Source: UBA993 sp964485855
GTDB lineage: Bacteria; Bacillota; Dethiobacteria; DTU022
DNA length: 38,468 nucleotides
Reading direction: 5' to 3'
NCBI GenBank assembly: GCA_964485855.1
Contig: CAZAKI010000018.1
Coordinates: 1-38,468 of the forward strand
Part shown: positions 25,256-33,389 of the stretch, in pieces
How the letters are laid out: every line of letters starts with the position of its first letter
Position numbering within the stretch: the first letter of the stretch is position 1
Program-made: the position numbers and the translations under genes
The notes under the pieces: model-generated
What the model saw: the letters and a program-made list of their open reading frames with translations, nothing else
What the model was told of the DNA's origin: nothing
Databases searched by the model: none

Positions 25256-25570
25256 ATGATCGTTGTCAGTGATAAGGCAAAAGAAAAATTCATGGAGTAT
25301 CTAAGCAGTGAAGAGAAAGAAGGAGCTTATGTACGCATCTATGTCAGCGGTGTCGGCTGAGGTGGGCCCCGTTACGGGCTGACTCTGGATGAGTCAATTC
25401 AGGAAGACAAAGATGTTGTTGAAGAATTGGAAGGTTTAAAAATCGTATTTGATAAAGGAATATCGCATTTTATGGAAGGCAAGTCGATTGACTTTCAAGA
25501 TGGTCCCCAGGGTGGTTTTGCCATCAATGATGGCAGTCCCGGAAGAAGCTGTGGAGATTGCAGCTGCTAA
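25256..25570 (+). CDS. HesB-like selenoprotein (IscA/HesB family, Sec at residue 35)
   Basis: A 104-residue protein if the in-frame TGA at 25358-25360 is read as selenocysteine: MIVVSDKAKEKFMEYL...YVSGVG-U-GGPRYGLTLDES, ending GRSCGDCSC. The sequence continues in frame with perfect family similarity after the TGA, so it is not a pseudogene. The family is the HesB-related selenoprotein group: an A-type iron-sulfur carrier fold in which Sec replaces the first cluster cysteine, with Cys residues of the C-terminal SCGDCSC as the others. AAGGAGG precedes the ATG. A hairpin 25 bases past the TGA fits a bacterial SECIS. Ordinary gene callers will truncate or miss it. It requires selA/selB/selC elsewhere in the genome. 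Confidence 0.92.
25380..25396 (+). promoter_or_regulatory. Candidate bacterial SECIS hairpin
   Basis: TGACTC, loop TGGAT, GAGTCA: a perfect 6-bp stem. The apical loop begins 25 bases after the UGA and has G in its second position, both within the accepted bSECIS pattern. A second small hairpin, GCCC-CGTTAC-GGGC (25366-25379), lies between it and the UGA. Confidence 0.7.
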
Positions 25571-25607
25571 TTACTATTGGTAATGAGATAAAAGGAGAGA
25601 ATAAAAA

Positions 25608-25733
25608 ATGGCGACCAAGGTTAAGCAGGTTTACAAATGCCAGGTCTGCACGAATGTTGTCAAAGTAGAGGAAGAGGGTATCGGTACCCTGGTTTGCTGT
25701 AACAAGCCGATGGAATTGCAGACAGAAAAGTAA
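25608..25733 (+). CDS. dsr: Desulforedoxin
   Basis: A 41-residue protein, MATKVKQVYKCQVCTNVV...GTLVCCNKPMELQTEK. Cys11, Cys14, Cys30 and Cys31 give the CxxC...CC pattern of desulforedoxin and of the N-terminal domain of desulfoferrodoxin, which bind one Fe(Cys)4 as a dimer. The superoxide reductase domain is absent, so this is the stand-alone small form. AAAGGAGAGAATAAAAA precedes the ATG. It is the last gene of the ArsR/HesB-selenoprotein group and is followed by a strong terminator. It probably serves as a small electron carrier in oxidative or iron-sulfur stress. Confidence 0.9.
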   Translation: MATKVKQVYKCQVCTNVVKVEEEGIGTLVCCNKPMELQTEK

Positions 25734-25760
25734 TCTTTAAATGAAAAATAAAAACTAGAT

Positions 25761-25799
25761 CAGCCGGCGCATTGTTAATTACAGGCGCCGGCTGTTTTT
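25761..25799. terminator. Terminator between the desulforedoxin and dehydrogenase genes
   Basis: CAGCCGGCGC (25761-25770) and GCGCCGGCTG (25785-25794), then TTTTT. On the minus strand the stem is followed by a T-rich stretch slightly further out, so it may serve both converging operons. Confidence 0.9.
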
Positions 25800-25807
25800 G
25801 GATCAGG

Positions 25808-27079
25808 TTAAATCATAGCGATCAGTTTTTTGGCATTTAGTGTTTCACTATATTCAGAGTCTTTTTCCTGCATGCCTCCTGGAAATTCGTACTTGGACAT
25901 CCTGGCTACAAAGGGATCAGGGTCAAAAGATTCCGGCCCATGGACGCCCTTAAGATCCCAGATACCCTTGGCAATCAGTTCAAGCATGATTACCGGGCTA
26001 AAAGCGGTCTGGGCAACTACAGCGTTGGTTCCATACTTTTTATAACATTCCTGGTTATCGGCAACCTGGTAAAGGTATACCGATCTTTTCAGGCCATCTT
26101 TCGTTCCGGTAACCCATGCTCCGGCGCAGCCTTTGCCGATCATCTTCTGGGCCAGTTCAAGTGGATTGGGCACGACCTTGACTAAAAAGTCACGGGGAGT
26201 TATTTCGCTTTCGCCAACTTTGATCTTCCGGATAGCATCATCCATACCACACTGTTGCAGATTTAACAGCAGCTCACGCATTTCACGCGGGACGCCATAC
26301 TTAAATGTAACCCGATTACAGTCTATCTCCCGAGGCACCAGCATTACTTCTTCATGTTCAACGTTTATTACTTCTACATCGCCGATGCCGCCGGGAAAAG
26401 AAAATATTTCCGGTTCCGAGAAAGGCTCGGTGCAGAACCAGCCGCGGCCTTTTTCCCAGACGACCGGTGGGTTAAGGCATTCTTCGATAGTGGTCCATAT
26501 AGAAAAGCCGAAGGCAACTCCTTCGTGGCCTGGGATTTCGTAATTATCACCGTCACGGATATTGACTTCGTCGACGGTATCAAAAAGGTGCTTGTGTGCA
26601 AAGCGGGCTAAAACGTCGGCCATACCCGGCTCTACGCCGGAACCGACTAGAGCCATGTTGCCGGCTTTTTCCCATTTCTCATGCCTGGCAAACTGGTAAT
26701 CGCCCAGTTTTATATGAGTAAGTTCAAAGGGTTTTTCAGGGTGTTTCTTTGACAGGGTCATGGCGCAGTCCATATACCCGACTTCGCAATCGAAACAGGT
26801 GTCGAAAATAATTTCATTGAAAACCGGTTCCACGGCATTTAAAACCTGGGTAATGCCGTGTTTTTTAATCAGCTCCTTGATCCGGTCTGCATTGCCGGCA
26901 TCAATTTGTTCTGCGATAAAGCGTGGATCATTACAGAGGGCTGCTACTTCTTCAGCCCTGGAAAGATTATAATCAGAAAGCACAATTTTTTCCGCCCAAT
27001 CTCCTTCCCGGCCGGCCCTTTTAATAATCATGGCAACAGATTGACCAACTCCTCCTGAACCGATAATCAGTAGTTTCAT
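25808..27079 (-). CDS. Saccharopine dehydrogenase-like oxidoreductase, paralogue 1
   Basis: A 423-residue NAD(P)-dependent enzyme. The Rossmann motif is MKLLIIGSGGVGQSVA; LNAVEP, GYMDCAMTL and LVGSGVEPGMADVLARFA are the conserved blocks of the saccharopine/carboxynorspermidine dehydrogenase family. This family makes or splits a C-N bond between an amino acid or polyamine and an aldehyde or keto acid. It shares ITPRDFLVKVVPNP...LAxK..G and the GTxA..QT block with the protein at 34419-35603. It ends the sigma-54 operon with the symporter and AOR. AGGAGTTAAG supports the start. Substrate unknown; saccharopine itself, an opine or a carboxy-polyamine are candidates. Confidence 0.85.
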   Translation of the reverse strand: MKLLIIGSGGVGQSVAMIIKRAGREGDWAEKIVLSDYNLSRAEEVAALCNDPRFIAEQIDAGNADRIKELIKKHGITQVLNAVEPVFNEIIFDTCFDCEVGYMDCAMTLSKKHPEKPFELTHIKLGDYQFARHEKWEKAGNMALVGSGVEPGMADVLARFAHKHLFDTVDEVNIRDGDNYEIPGHEGVAFGFSIWTTIEECLNPPVVWEKGRGWFCTEPFSEPEIFSFPGGIGDVEVINVEHEEVMLVPREIDCNRVTFKYGVPREMRELLLNLQQCGMDDAIRKIKVGESEITPRDFLVKVVPNPLELAQKMIGKGCAGAWVTGTKDGLKRSVYLYQVADNQECYKKYGTNAVVAQTAFSPVIMLELIAKGIWDLKGVHGPESFDPDPFVARMSKYEFPGGMQEKDSEYSETLNAKKLIAMI

Positions 27080-27108
27080 CTTAACTCCTCCTATGATTTA
27101 TTTATGAT

Positions 27109-27148
27109 GATCTAACCGCCGTCCCGAAAAAGTGACGGCGGTTAGATC
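27109..27148 (-). other. Long intercistronic hairpin
   Basis: GATCTAACCGCCGTC and GACGGCGGTTAGATC, a perfect 15-bp stem with a 10-base loop, between the symporter stop and the dehydrogenase start. No T-run follows in either direction, so it more likely sets mRNA processing or stability than full termination. Confidence 0.7.
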
Positions 27149-27163
27149 GATGGAGCCTGATTA

Positions 27164-28738
27164 TTATGCTCCCTTGGACCAGAAGAATTTGGGCATTTGG
27201 CTCATATCTTCGCCGTCAAGGGTGCTCATCGGTTTCGGCGGATTTACTTTTTGAGTAGCCAGTGAGACAAAAATCAAGGTTAGTAAGCTGATTACAGCTG
27301 CCGGAACCATGGCAATAAAGATAGCGTCTTCTTCAAAAAAGTCAGTTGCCGGCATCGCCCAGAACCAGAAAAGGAGGGCCCAGGATACAAGGCCGGTAAT
27401 AAATGAGCTGACTGCCCCATAGCTATTAGCCTTTTTCCAGAAAAATCCGAGGAAATAGGCTGCACTAATGGTAGCCAGCTGGATCCCTCCTGATAAGACG
27501 ATCAGCTTATAAACAGTCTCAAAATAGAGGGCGATCGACATTGCTAACAGGGCGGTAATGGGGATGCAAATCCTTACAACCTTCAGGATTTCCACATTAT
27601 CAGCGCTAGGCTTGATATTCCGGTAGATGTTATGACCAACCAGGGTTGAGACGATCAGGACATTATCTCCAGAGGTACTGACGATTGCCGCAGCCAGTGA
27701 AACAATGAAGAGAATACTGGCCCAGGGTGGTAGGAAATTATAGGCTGCCCAGGGCAGGGCATTTTCCATTTGGCTTTCAATATTGGGTACATTATCCCAT
27801 AAACCGGTGGTAAAAACGGCAATGCCAATCAAAACCGGGATCATGCCGATGGTCAGATAAAGAACACCACTGGTCAGAAAACCAGCTACTGCTGTTTTTT
27901 CGTCTTTGGCGGCCAGGGCACGCTGCATCAAGACCTGACTGGGAACGTCACCAAGTGAAAGTGTAGCCCAGGCTGAAATGTAAAGCAGCACAGCTAGAAG
28001 GCCAACATAACCCAGGTAACCACCGTTGGCTTCGCTTTCTATTTTCATTGACCAGGTCGGTAGCTCAGCCCAGTTAACCCCGTTTTCAATCAGGCCGCCT
28101 AATCCGCCAACCTGTCCGAGGACAGCCGGCAGCAGGATAACCAAACCGACAATGATCAGGATAAAACCGATCATATCAATCCGGGAAAGCGCCCAAAGTC
28201 CGCCGAAAGCGGTAACAACAATGATGGCGATTGTGGCAATAATCACTGCAGTGCTCATGCTGAAACCGGTGGTCAGGTAGACGATAACACCAAGAGCAAC
28301 AAGCTGTCCACCCAGCCAGGCAATGGCTGAAAGAATTTGGATAATGGTATAAAGCATACCGCTTAAATGACCATAACGATGGTTAAAAAAGTCGGTAACT
28401 GTGGTATACTTTGCTTTGCGCATGCGGTAGGCAAAGAAGATACCGATGATTACCATGCAGAGAGCGGGGGCCCAGGGGTCAAAAATAATGCCCTGCATCC
28501 CGTAAAGCAAAGCATATCCGGCGGCCCCCATCATCGCTCCGGCACAGATCCAGGTGGCAATAATCGAGGGAACCATGAAGATAAAGTTCATCTGTCGACC
28601 GCAAACAACCAGGTCGTCGCATTCATGAACACGGCGGCTGTAAAAGACGCCCAAAGCGATAATAACAACCATATAAAGACCTAAAAACAGTAAAATCCAA
28701 GGTGCTGTTGAGAATACTTGTAGAACGCTGTCTTCCAT
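27164..28738 (-). CDS. Sodium:solute symporter (SSS family), paralogue 1
   Basis: A 524-residue membrane transporter with about 13 hydrophobic segments. The N-terminal cytoplasmic loop has ECDDLVVCGRQMNFIF, then TWICAGAMMGAAGYALLYGMQGIIFDPWAPAL and DFFNHRYGHLSGMLY, characteristic of the SSS family. The C-terminal tail PPKPMSTLDGEDMSQMPKFFWSKGA matches the tail of the second symporter at 36797-38401 almost motif for motif. It lies between the MoaD-like and dehydrogenase genes in the AOR operon, so it probably imports the compound that the operon degrades. Substrate unknown. Confidence 0.9.
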   Translation of the reverse strand: MEDSVLQVFSTAPWILLFLGLYMVVIIALGVFYSRRVHECDDLVVCGRQMNFIFMVPSIIATWICAGAMMGAAGYALLYGMQGIIFDPWAPALCMVIIGIFFAYRMRKAKYTTVTDFFNHRYGHLSGMLYTIIQILSAIAWLGGQLVALGVIVYLTTGFSMSTAVIIATIAIIVVTAFGGLWALSRIDMIGFILIIVGLVILLPAVLGQVGGLGGLIENGVNWAELPTWSMKIESEANGGYLGYVGLLAVLLYISAWATLSLGDVPSQVLMQRALAAKDEKTAVAGFLTSGVLYLTIGMIPVLIGIAVFTTGLWDNVPNIESQMENALPWAAYNFLPPWASILFIVSLAAAIVSTSGDNVLIVSTLVGHNIYRNIKPSADNVEILKVVRICIPITALLAMSIALYFETVYKLIVLSGGIQLATISAAYFLGFFWKKANSYGAVSSFITGLVSWALLFWFWAMPATDFFEEDAIFIAMVPAAVISLLTLIFVSLATQKVNPPKPMSTLDGEDMSQMPKFFWSKGA

Positions 28739-28778
28739 CTAGTCCCTTCCTTCCAATAATAGAGTAGTGAAACAAGAG

Positions 28779-29012
28779 TTACCCACCGGCAACCCGGGGA
28801 TTAAGAGTCAGCGTATCGCCCCCTTTCAAAATGTAATCAGGGCCAACTTTTTGATCGTTAACCTGGATAAAGGATATTGATGAGGTGGGAATGGCGGTTT
28901 TTTGCAGCACTGAACTCACCGTGGGCTGTTCTTCCTCAACCGCCACTGCTGTCAGCGCTTTTTCGCCACCGTATTTTTTTAGCGGCCCTTTCAGTTGCAA
29001 AAATATTACCAT
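28779..29012 (-). CDS. MoaD/ThiS-like sulfur carrier protein
   Basis: A 77-residue beta-grasp protein ending VAGG, the diglycine tail that is adenylated and thiocarboxylated in MoaD and ThiS. GGDTLTLNPRVAGG is the usual C-terminal block. It directly follows the AOR gene (22 bases), where MoaD-like proteins are common and are thought to supply sulfur for the tungsten-pterin cofactor. GAGGTGGG precedes the ATG. It may be dedicated to this AOR. Confidence 0.85.
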   Translation of the reverse strand: MVIFLQLKGPLKKYGGEKALTAVAVEEEQPTVSSVLQKTAIPTSSISFIQVNDQKVGPDYILKGGDTLTLNPRVAGG

Positions 29013-29034
29013 TGTTTCCCACCTCTATCTGCTT

Positions 29035-30792
29035 CTAGTTAAGATTTAAGGCTTGTTTCTTTTCAGCCGTAACTTTTCCGTCTTGATCCCAACCGCGCAC
29101 TTTGTAATAAGCTGAAAGCATTTTTTCATATTCAGCCTTTGGCATTAGCTTCCCTTCTGTTGCGCCGGTGGTCAGCTTTTCGTTGTAAATGCGAGCAGGA
29201 AGATAGTCGTCTTTACGGCTGAATCCTTCGCGTTCGTTAAAAAGATGCGCCAGATTGTAGACCCGTTCGCCGATTGTGGTTAGTTCGGCAGCGGTTATTT
29301 CCCGTTCGAGCAGTAAGCTGAGGATTTCCGCCATCCGCTCGGTACTGATTGCCCAGAAATCACACCAGATGGCAGAAAACTTGACCGCGTTATCGTCCTG
29401 CATTTCCTTGACCAGCTCAGCTTTTCCCTCACTGGTGAAAGGATCAAGATCGCCGAAGGCTTCTACTGCAACCGGCCACGCTCTCATGTGGCAGGCTCCG
29501 CGGTCAGCTGTGCCGTAGGCCAGGCCCATTGCCCAGGAACCGCGCGGTTCATAGCCCGGGATTTCCAAACCTTTAACGTGCATGGCAAAATCACTGCCAC
29601 CATATTTTTCGGAGAGTTTCTTAACTCCCAGGGCCAATTCAGCGCCAATCTCTTTTTTAGCGGCAATCAATCCCGGCATGGTTAGATACCGATCAGTATC
29701 GCCGAAACGAATTCCGAAGTCGTGGATGCCTTTTTCGGTCATTTCCATGGCAAAAGCTACTGTGTTACCGGTCGAAATGGAATCAAGACCGAGATCGTCA
29801 CAGAGGCGGTTAAATTCAATGACTGCCTCCAAATCGCTGATGCCGCAGTTTGAACTGCAGAGAGCAAGGGTTTCATACTCCGGGCCCTCGACCCTGGTAT
29901 TACCGGTTTCGACATAATTACCACAACCCAGGGGGCAGGCGAAACAAGCTTTTTTCGCTTTTAACACTCCCTTAACCGCATCTGAGTTAACTTTTTCAAA
30001 GTCGGTAAAGGTCCCTTCCTGGAAATTGCGGGTTGGCAGGATTCCGGTAGACTGGGATAGATCGACAATCATCGGCGTTCCGTCGCTGTAAGCCCACAAG
30101 TTGTCGTCGGTCATGGTGTCTTCGCGCTTGATCTTGTTCATGGCTGCTGTAAATTTTCGGATGTTGTTAATTTTAAGACCGCCTGTGCCGCGAACGACGA
30201 TCGCCTTGAGATGCTTACTGCCCATTACTGCGCCAATCCCTCCGCGGCCGGCCTGGCGATAGAGCTCGGAGCTAATGCAGGCTGTTGACAGTAAATTCTC
30301 ACCGGCTGGGCCGATCGCGAGCGTAATTACATCACCAAGTTTTTCAGTTAAGAGATGTTCAGTTTCGTGAGCGCCTTTGCCCCAGAGCGGTACGGCTTTA
30401 TGCAATTCAATCTTTTCATCATCAATCATTAAATATACCGGCTCTTTGGCTTTGCCTTCAATGATTACAGCATCATAACCGGCGTATTTCAACTCGGCTG
30501 CGACATGTCCGCCGATGGAACAGTCTAAAATGGTCCCGGTTGCCGGTGATTTCGAGGCGACAGCCAGTTTCCCACTGTTGGGAACAATTGTGCCGGTAAG
30601 CGGGCCGGTCATCAGGATCAATTTATTTTCTGCCGCTAATGGATCAATTCCCGGTTTTAGCTCTTCGTAGAGGTACTTTATACTTAGTCCCTTGCCTCCG
30701 AGATAATCGCGGGCCCATTCCATATTCAACGGTTCGGTTGTTGCTTTTCCGGTTGTCAGATCAACTCTTAACACCTTATTGGTGTAGGCCAT
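29035..30792 (-). CDS. aor: Aldehyde:ferredoxin oxidoreductase (tungsten AOR family)
   Basis: A 585-residue enzyme oxidising aldehydes to carboxylic acids with ferredoxin as electron acceptor. MAYTNKVLRVDLTTGKATTEPL, YLGGKGLSIKYLYEEL, LILMTGPLTGTIVPNSGK and QAGRGGIGAVMGSKHLKAIVVRG are AOR-family blocks; CFACPLGC supplies three cluster cysteines, and the fourth is probably in SAIWCDFW. Length is slightly below the roughly 600-residue norm, but both ends are intact. Its ATG overlaps the ferredoxin stop in TAATG, so translation is coupled. Aldehyde preference is unknown; the operon suggests a semialdehyde from amino acid or amine breakdown. Confidence 0.93.
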   Translation of the reverse strand: MAYTNKVLRVDLTTGKATTEPLNMEWARDYLGGKGLSIKYLYEELKPGIDPLAAENKLILMTGPLTGTIVPNSGKLAVASKSPATGTILDCSIGGHVAAELKYAGYDAVIIEGKAKEPVYLMIDDEKIELHKAVPLWGKGAHETEHLLTEKLGDVITLAIGPAGENLLSTACISSELYRQAGRGGIGAVMGSKHLKAIVVRGTGGLKINNIRKFTAAMNKIKREDTMTDDNLWAYSDGTPMIVDLSQSTGILPTRNFQEGTFTDFEKVNSDAVKGVLKAKKACFACPLGCGNYVETGNTRVEGPEYETLALCSSNCGISDLEAVIEFNRLCDDLGLDSISTGNTVAFAMEMTEKGIHDFGIRFGDTDRYLTMPGLIAAKKEIGAELALGVKKLSEKYGGSDFAMHVKGLEIPGYEPRGSWAMGLAYGTADRGACHMRAWPVAVEAFGDLDPFTSEGKAELVKEMQDDNAVKFSAIWCDFWAISTERMAEILSLLLEREITAAELTTIGERVYNLAHLFNEREGFSRKDDYLPARIYNEKLTTGATEGKLMPKAEYEKMLSAYYKVRGWDQDGKVTAEKKQALNLN

Positions 30793-31184
30793 TATTGCTT
30801 CACCTCCTCGAAAGTCAGCGCTTCAGTAGGGCACCAGTTAACGCAGCTCTGGCACTGAACGCAAACGCCAATTCCTTTAGATTTCTTTACGATTACCTGG
30901 TGTGGGCAGGTGTCGACACAAATTTCGCAATCTGTACAGAGCTCTGCGTCAAATGACAGGTGGTTGTTTTTTAAAACGATGGCATCTTCGGGGCATGCTT
31001 CTACACAGGCCAGGCATAGATCGCAGACTTGGCCCTTGATTAACAGGCCTTCACGGTTATAATTCGATTTAATCTTTAGACGGGCTAAACGTGGATTAAA
31101 TTCGCCCTCATTCTGGGCGCTGCAGGCCAGATGGCACAGCTTGCAGCCAATACATTTTTCAGCATGAAAAGCCAATGCTTTCAA
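30792..31184 (-). CDS. Polyferredoxin with four [4Fe-4S] motifs, AOR partner
   Basis: A 130-residue protein resembling the HycB-type electron-transfer subunits. The four cysteine motifs are CIGCKLCHLAC, CDLCLACVEACP, CTDCEICVDTCP and CVQCQSCVNWCP. Its stop overlaps the AOR start, so it is almost certainly the AOR's electron acceptor or small subunit. The start is TTG at 31184 behind AAGGGAGACGATC. It is the first gene of the minus-strand operon, downstream of a sigma-54 promoter about 150 bases away. Confidence 0.9.
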   Translation of the reverse strand: MKALAFHAEKCIGCKLCHLACSAQNEGEFNPRLARLKIKSNYNREGLLIKGQVCDLCLACVEACPEDAIVLKNNHLSFDAELCTDCEICVDTCPHQVIVKKSKGIGVCVQCQSCVNWCPTEALTFEEVKQ

Positions 31185-31333
31185 GCAAGATCGTCTCCCT
31201 TCGTGGTTACTGATTCTTGATTGGGCTAGCTGTTAAAACATAAAAATAATTTTCTTTTTTTCTGCATCCGGTAGCATTTTTCCTGCTTATCCTGCTTCGG
31301 CTAAAAATAAACTGAGTCAGGCTCTTTATGCTA

Positions 31334-31351
31334 TAGCAAGAAAGGTGCCAA
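31334..31351 (-). promoter_or_regulatory. Sigma-54 promoter of the AOR operon
   Basis: On the minus strand TTGGCAC, CTTTC, TTGCTA: GG at -24 and GC at -12 with exact spacing, an essentially consensus site. It points at the polyferredoxin gene 150 bases away, and a sigma-54 activator is encoded divergently. Confidence 0.85.
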
Positions 31352-31371
31352 AAGAAAAAATAAGTACAGCG

Positions 31372-31384
31372 AATCTTAAAGATT
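31372..31384. promoter_or_regulatory. Small dyad upstream of the sigma-54 promoter
   Basis: AATCTT-A-AAGATT, about 20 bases upstream of the -24 element. A possible activator site, though closer than usual; unproven. Confidence 0.25.
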
Positions 31385-31416
31385 TGTTGTTGGTCATCAG
31401 ATAACAGCGATCGGAC

Positions 31417-31445
31417 TTGGTCGTAAACCCAATTGCGGTTATAAT
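31417..31445 (+). promoter_or_regulatory. Sigma-A-type promoter of the activator gene
   Basis: TTGGTC, 17 bases, TATAAT (31440-31445). The -10 is perfect and the -35 weak. The leader to the ATG is about 125 bases. Confidence 0.45.
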
Positions 31446-31546
31446 AGTCTTAAAATCGATCTCGTTATTGAGAAAAATTATTATTGAAAAGGCTAAGCAG
31501 GCAGGTTATTACTAAGGTGAAAAGAATAAAACTGATAGATCCATTT

Positions 31547-31558
31547 CGGTCTAGACCG
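31547..31558. promoter_or_regulatory. Palindrome before the activator start
   Basis: CGGTCTAGACCG, a perfect 12-base palindrome 18 bases before the ATG and just upstream of the ribosome site. It could be an autoregulatory operator. Confidence 0.35.
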
Positions 31559-31576
31559 TAGAAAGAAGGCAATAAA

Positions 31577-33373
31577 ATGTCAGGTTTGATGTCAATCCAA
31601 CCGATGGTTCAGGATCTGGCCCAAGCGATAGCTGCCGCGCTTTCCATTGAAGTTGAGATTGTTGATCACGAGCTTACGGTTGTAGCCGGCAGCGGTAATT
31701 ATGTAAATAAAATTGGCCAGAAGGAAGAACTGGGATTGTTAGAAAGCGACTATCTTTATGCGAGAACTCTTCGCAGTGGAAAATCGTTTGTTGTTCAGGA
31801 TCCGATCAGCGATCCGGGTTACGATCCTTCTTCTCTGAAGGGAACCACCCCGGAAATGGCTGAAGTATGCTCGCCGATCATCCTTGATCAGAAGGTCATT
31901 GGTGTCATTGGCTTGGTTGCTTTTAACCAGGAGCAGAAGAAAAACTTACTTTCCAAACCGGACGCTGTTTTATCTTTTTTACAGCACTTAAGCCGGTTTC
32001 TAGCTGCAAAAGTTTCGGAAAGTGAAGCTGTTATTAGGCTGACTCGTCTCTCCAATGAGCTGAAAACAATTCTTGAAACCATTCACGAAGGGGCACTGGC
32101 AATTGATGCCAGAGGTATTGTTACCCATTGTAATCTTAAAGCCGAAGACTTGCTTAAATTGAAACGGGATAACATTATCGGTAAAGAATTAGTTACTTTC
32201 TGGGCTGATGCCCCTGCCATTGAAGTGCTGCGTACCGGTACGGAATATATAGAAAAGGAAGAGATTTACCAGGGTGACGGTAAAGGAAGGATGCATTTTA
32301 TCGTTTCGGTTAGACCGATCCCGGGCGCGGATAAACCGGATGGTGCGGTGATCTCTTTCCGCGACATCGCTGAAGCGCGCCGCTTGGTTTATGATTTGAG
32401 CTCAAGCCCGATGGATTATACCTTTGAAGATATAATCGGAGAAAGTAAGGCTCTTTGGCAGGTTAAGGAGCAGGCGATGAAAGTAGCCGGGGGAAATTCT
32501 ACCATCTTAATTACCGGTGAAAGCGGGACCGGTAAAGAAATATTTGCCAGGGCTATCCATCAGGCGAGCGCAAGATTTAAAGGTCCATTTATCAGCATTA
32601 ACTGTGGTGCAATTCCCGAAACGCTTTTGGAAAGTGAATTGTTTGGCTATGAAGGAGGGGCTTTTACCGGGGCACGCAAGGAAGGAAAAGCCGGAAAATT
32701 TGAACTGGCCAGTGAAGGGACAATATTTCTTGATGAAATAGGCGAAATGCCTCTTCATCTGCAGGTAAAACTGCTGCATGTTCTGCAAAACCGGGAAGTG
32801 GAAAGGGTTGGCGGCTCACAGAAGATACCCGTTGATGTCAGGATCATTGCTGCTTCCAACCGTGACCTGGAAAAGATGATGCAGGAAGGCAATTTCCGTA
32901 AGGATCTCTATTTCAGACTCAGTGTTATTCCCCTGCACATTCCGCCTCTGAAGGAACGAAGCGAGGATATTCCGGCTTTGGTTCAGTGCTGTCTTGAAAA
33001 ATACGCCCCGATGCTTAACAAGAGATTCAAAGCTATAGAACCAGCGGCCATGGACTGCATGTTGCATTATGATTGGCCCGGCAATGTGCGAGAGCTGGAG
33101 AATGCTGTGGAATATGCGGTTAATATGGCCGCGGGGGATACATTAACCCTGATCAGCCTGCCGCCGCGAATCAGGGGTTCCCGCCAGGATAAAAACCAGG
33201 TGGCCGATATGCCCCTTAAAGATAGGGTAAGAGACTATGAGAAAATTATCCTGCAAGAATATCTTGAGCTGTATGGAAGCACCTATGAGGGGAAAAATCG
33301 CATTGCCAAGAAACTGGAAATCAGCAGGGCAACTTTATACCGTAAACTGGCTGAACTCGGCCTGTCCGGTTAA
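31577..33373 (+). CDS. Sigma-54-dependent transcriptional activator (GAF-like, PAS, AAA+, Fis)
   Basis: A 598-residue enhancer-binding protein. An N-terminal GAF-like sensor (about residues 5-145) is followed by a PAS domain (about 158-268, LETIHEGALAIDARGIVTHCN), the AAA+ domain with Walker A GESGTGKE (314-321) and the sigma-54 contact loop GAFTGA (361-366), and a C-terminal Fis-type helix-turn-helix (KNRIAKKLEISRATLYRKL). There is no receiver domain, so it should sense a small molecule directly. AGAAGG sets the start. It probably activates the sigma-54 promoters at 31334, 35814 and 35864. The spermidine-synthase-like gene follows after 16 bases. Confidence 0.93.
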   Translation: MSGLMSIQPMVQDLAQAIAAALSIEVEIVDHELTVVAGSGNYVNKIGQKEELGLLESDYLYARTLRSGKSFVVQDPISDPGYDPSSLKGTTPEMAEVCSPIILDQKVIGVIGLVAFNQEQKKNLLSKPDAVLSFLQHLSRFLAAKVSESEAVIRLTRLSNELKTILETIHEGALAIDARGIVTHCNLKAEDLLKLKRDNIIGKELVTFWADAPAIEVLRTGTEYIEKEEIYQGDGKGRMHFIVSVRPIPGADKPDGAVISFRDIAEARRLVYDLSSSPMDYTFEDIIGESKALWQVKEQAMKVAGGNSTILITGESGTGKEIFARAIHQASARFKGPFISINCGAIPETLLESELFGYEGGAFTGARKEGKAGKFELASEGTIFLDEIGEMPLHLQVKLLHVLQNREVERVGGSQKIPVDVRIIAASNRDLEKMMQEGNFRKDLYFRLSVIPLHIPPLKERSEDIPALVQCCLEKYAPMLNKRFKAIEPAAMDCMLHYDWPGNVRELENAVEYAVNMAAGDTLTLISLPPRIRGSRQDKNQVADMPLKDRVRDYEKIILQEYLELYGSTYEGKNRIAKKLEISRATLYRKLAELGLSG

Positions 33374-33389
33374 GAAGAGGGGATAACAG

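Noticed and set aside
25256..25357. Reading the gene at 25256 as a pseudogene or a 34-residue peptide ending at TGA
   Set aside because: The frame continues to a full-length HesB-like protein with the C-terminal cysteines, the TGA is at a cluster-ligand position, and a SECIS-like hairpin follows.
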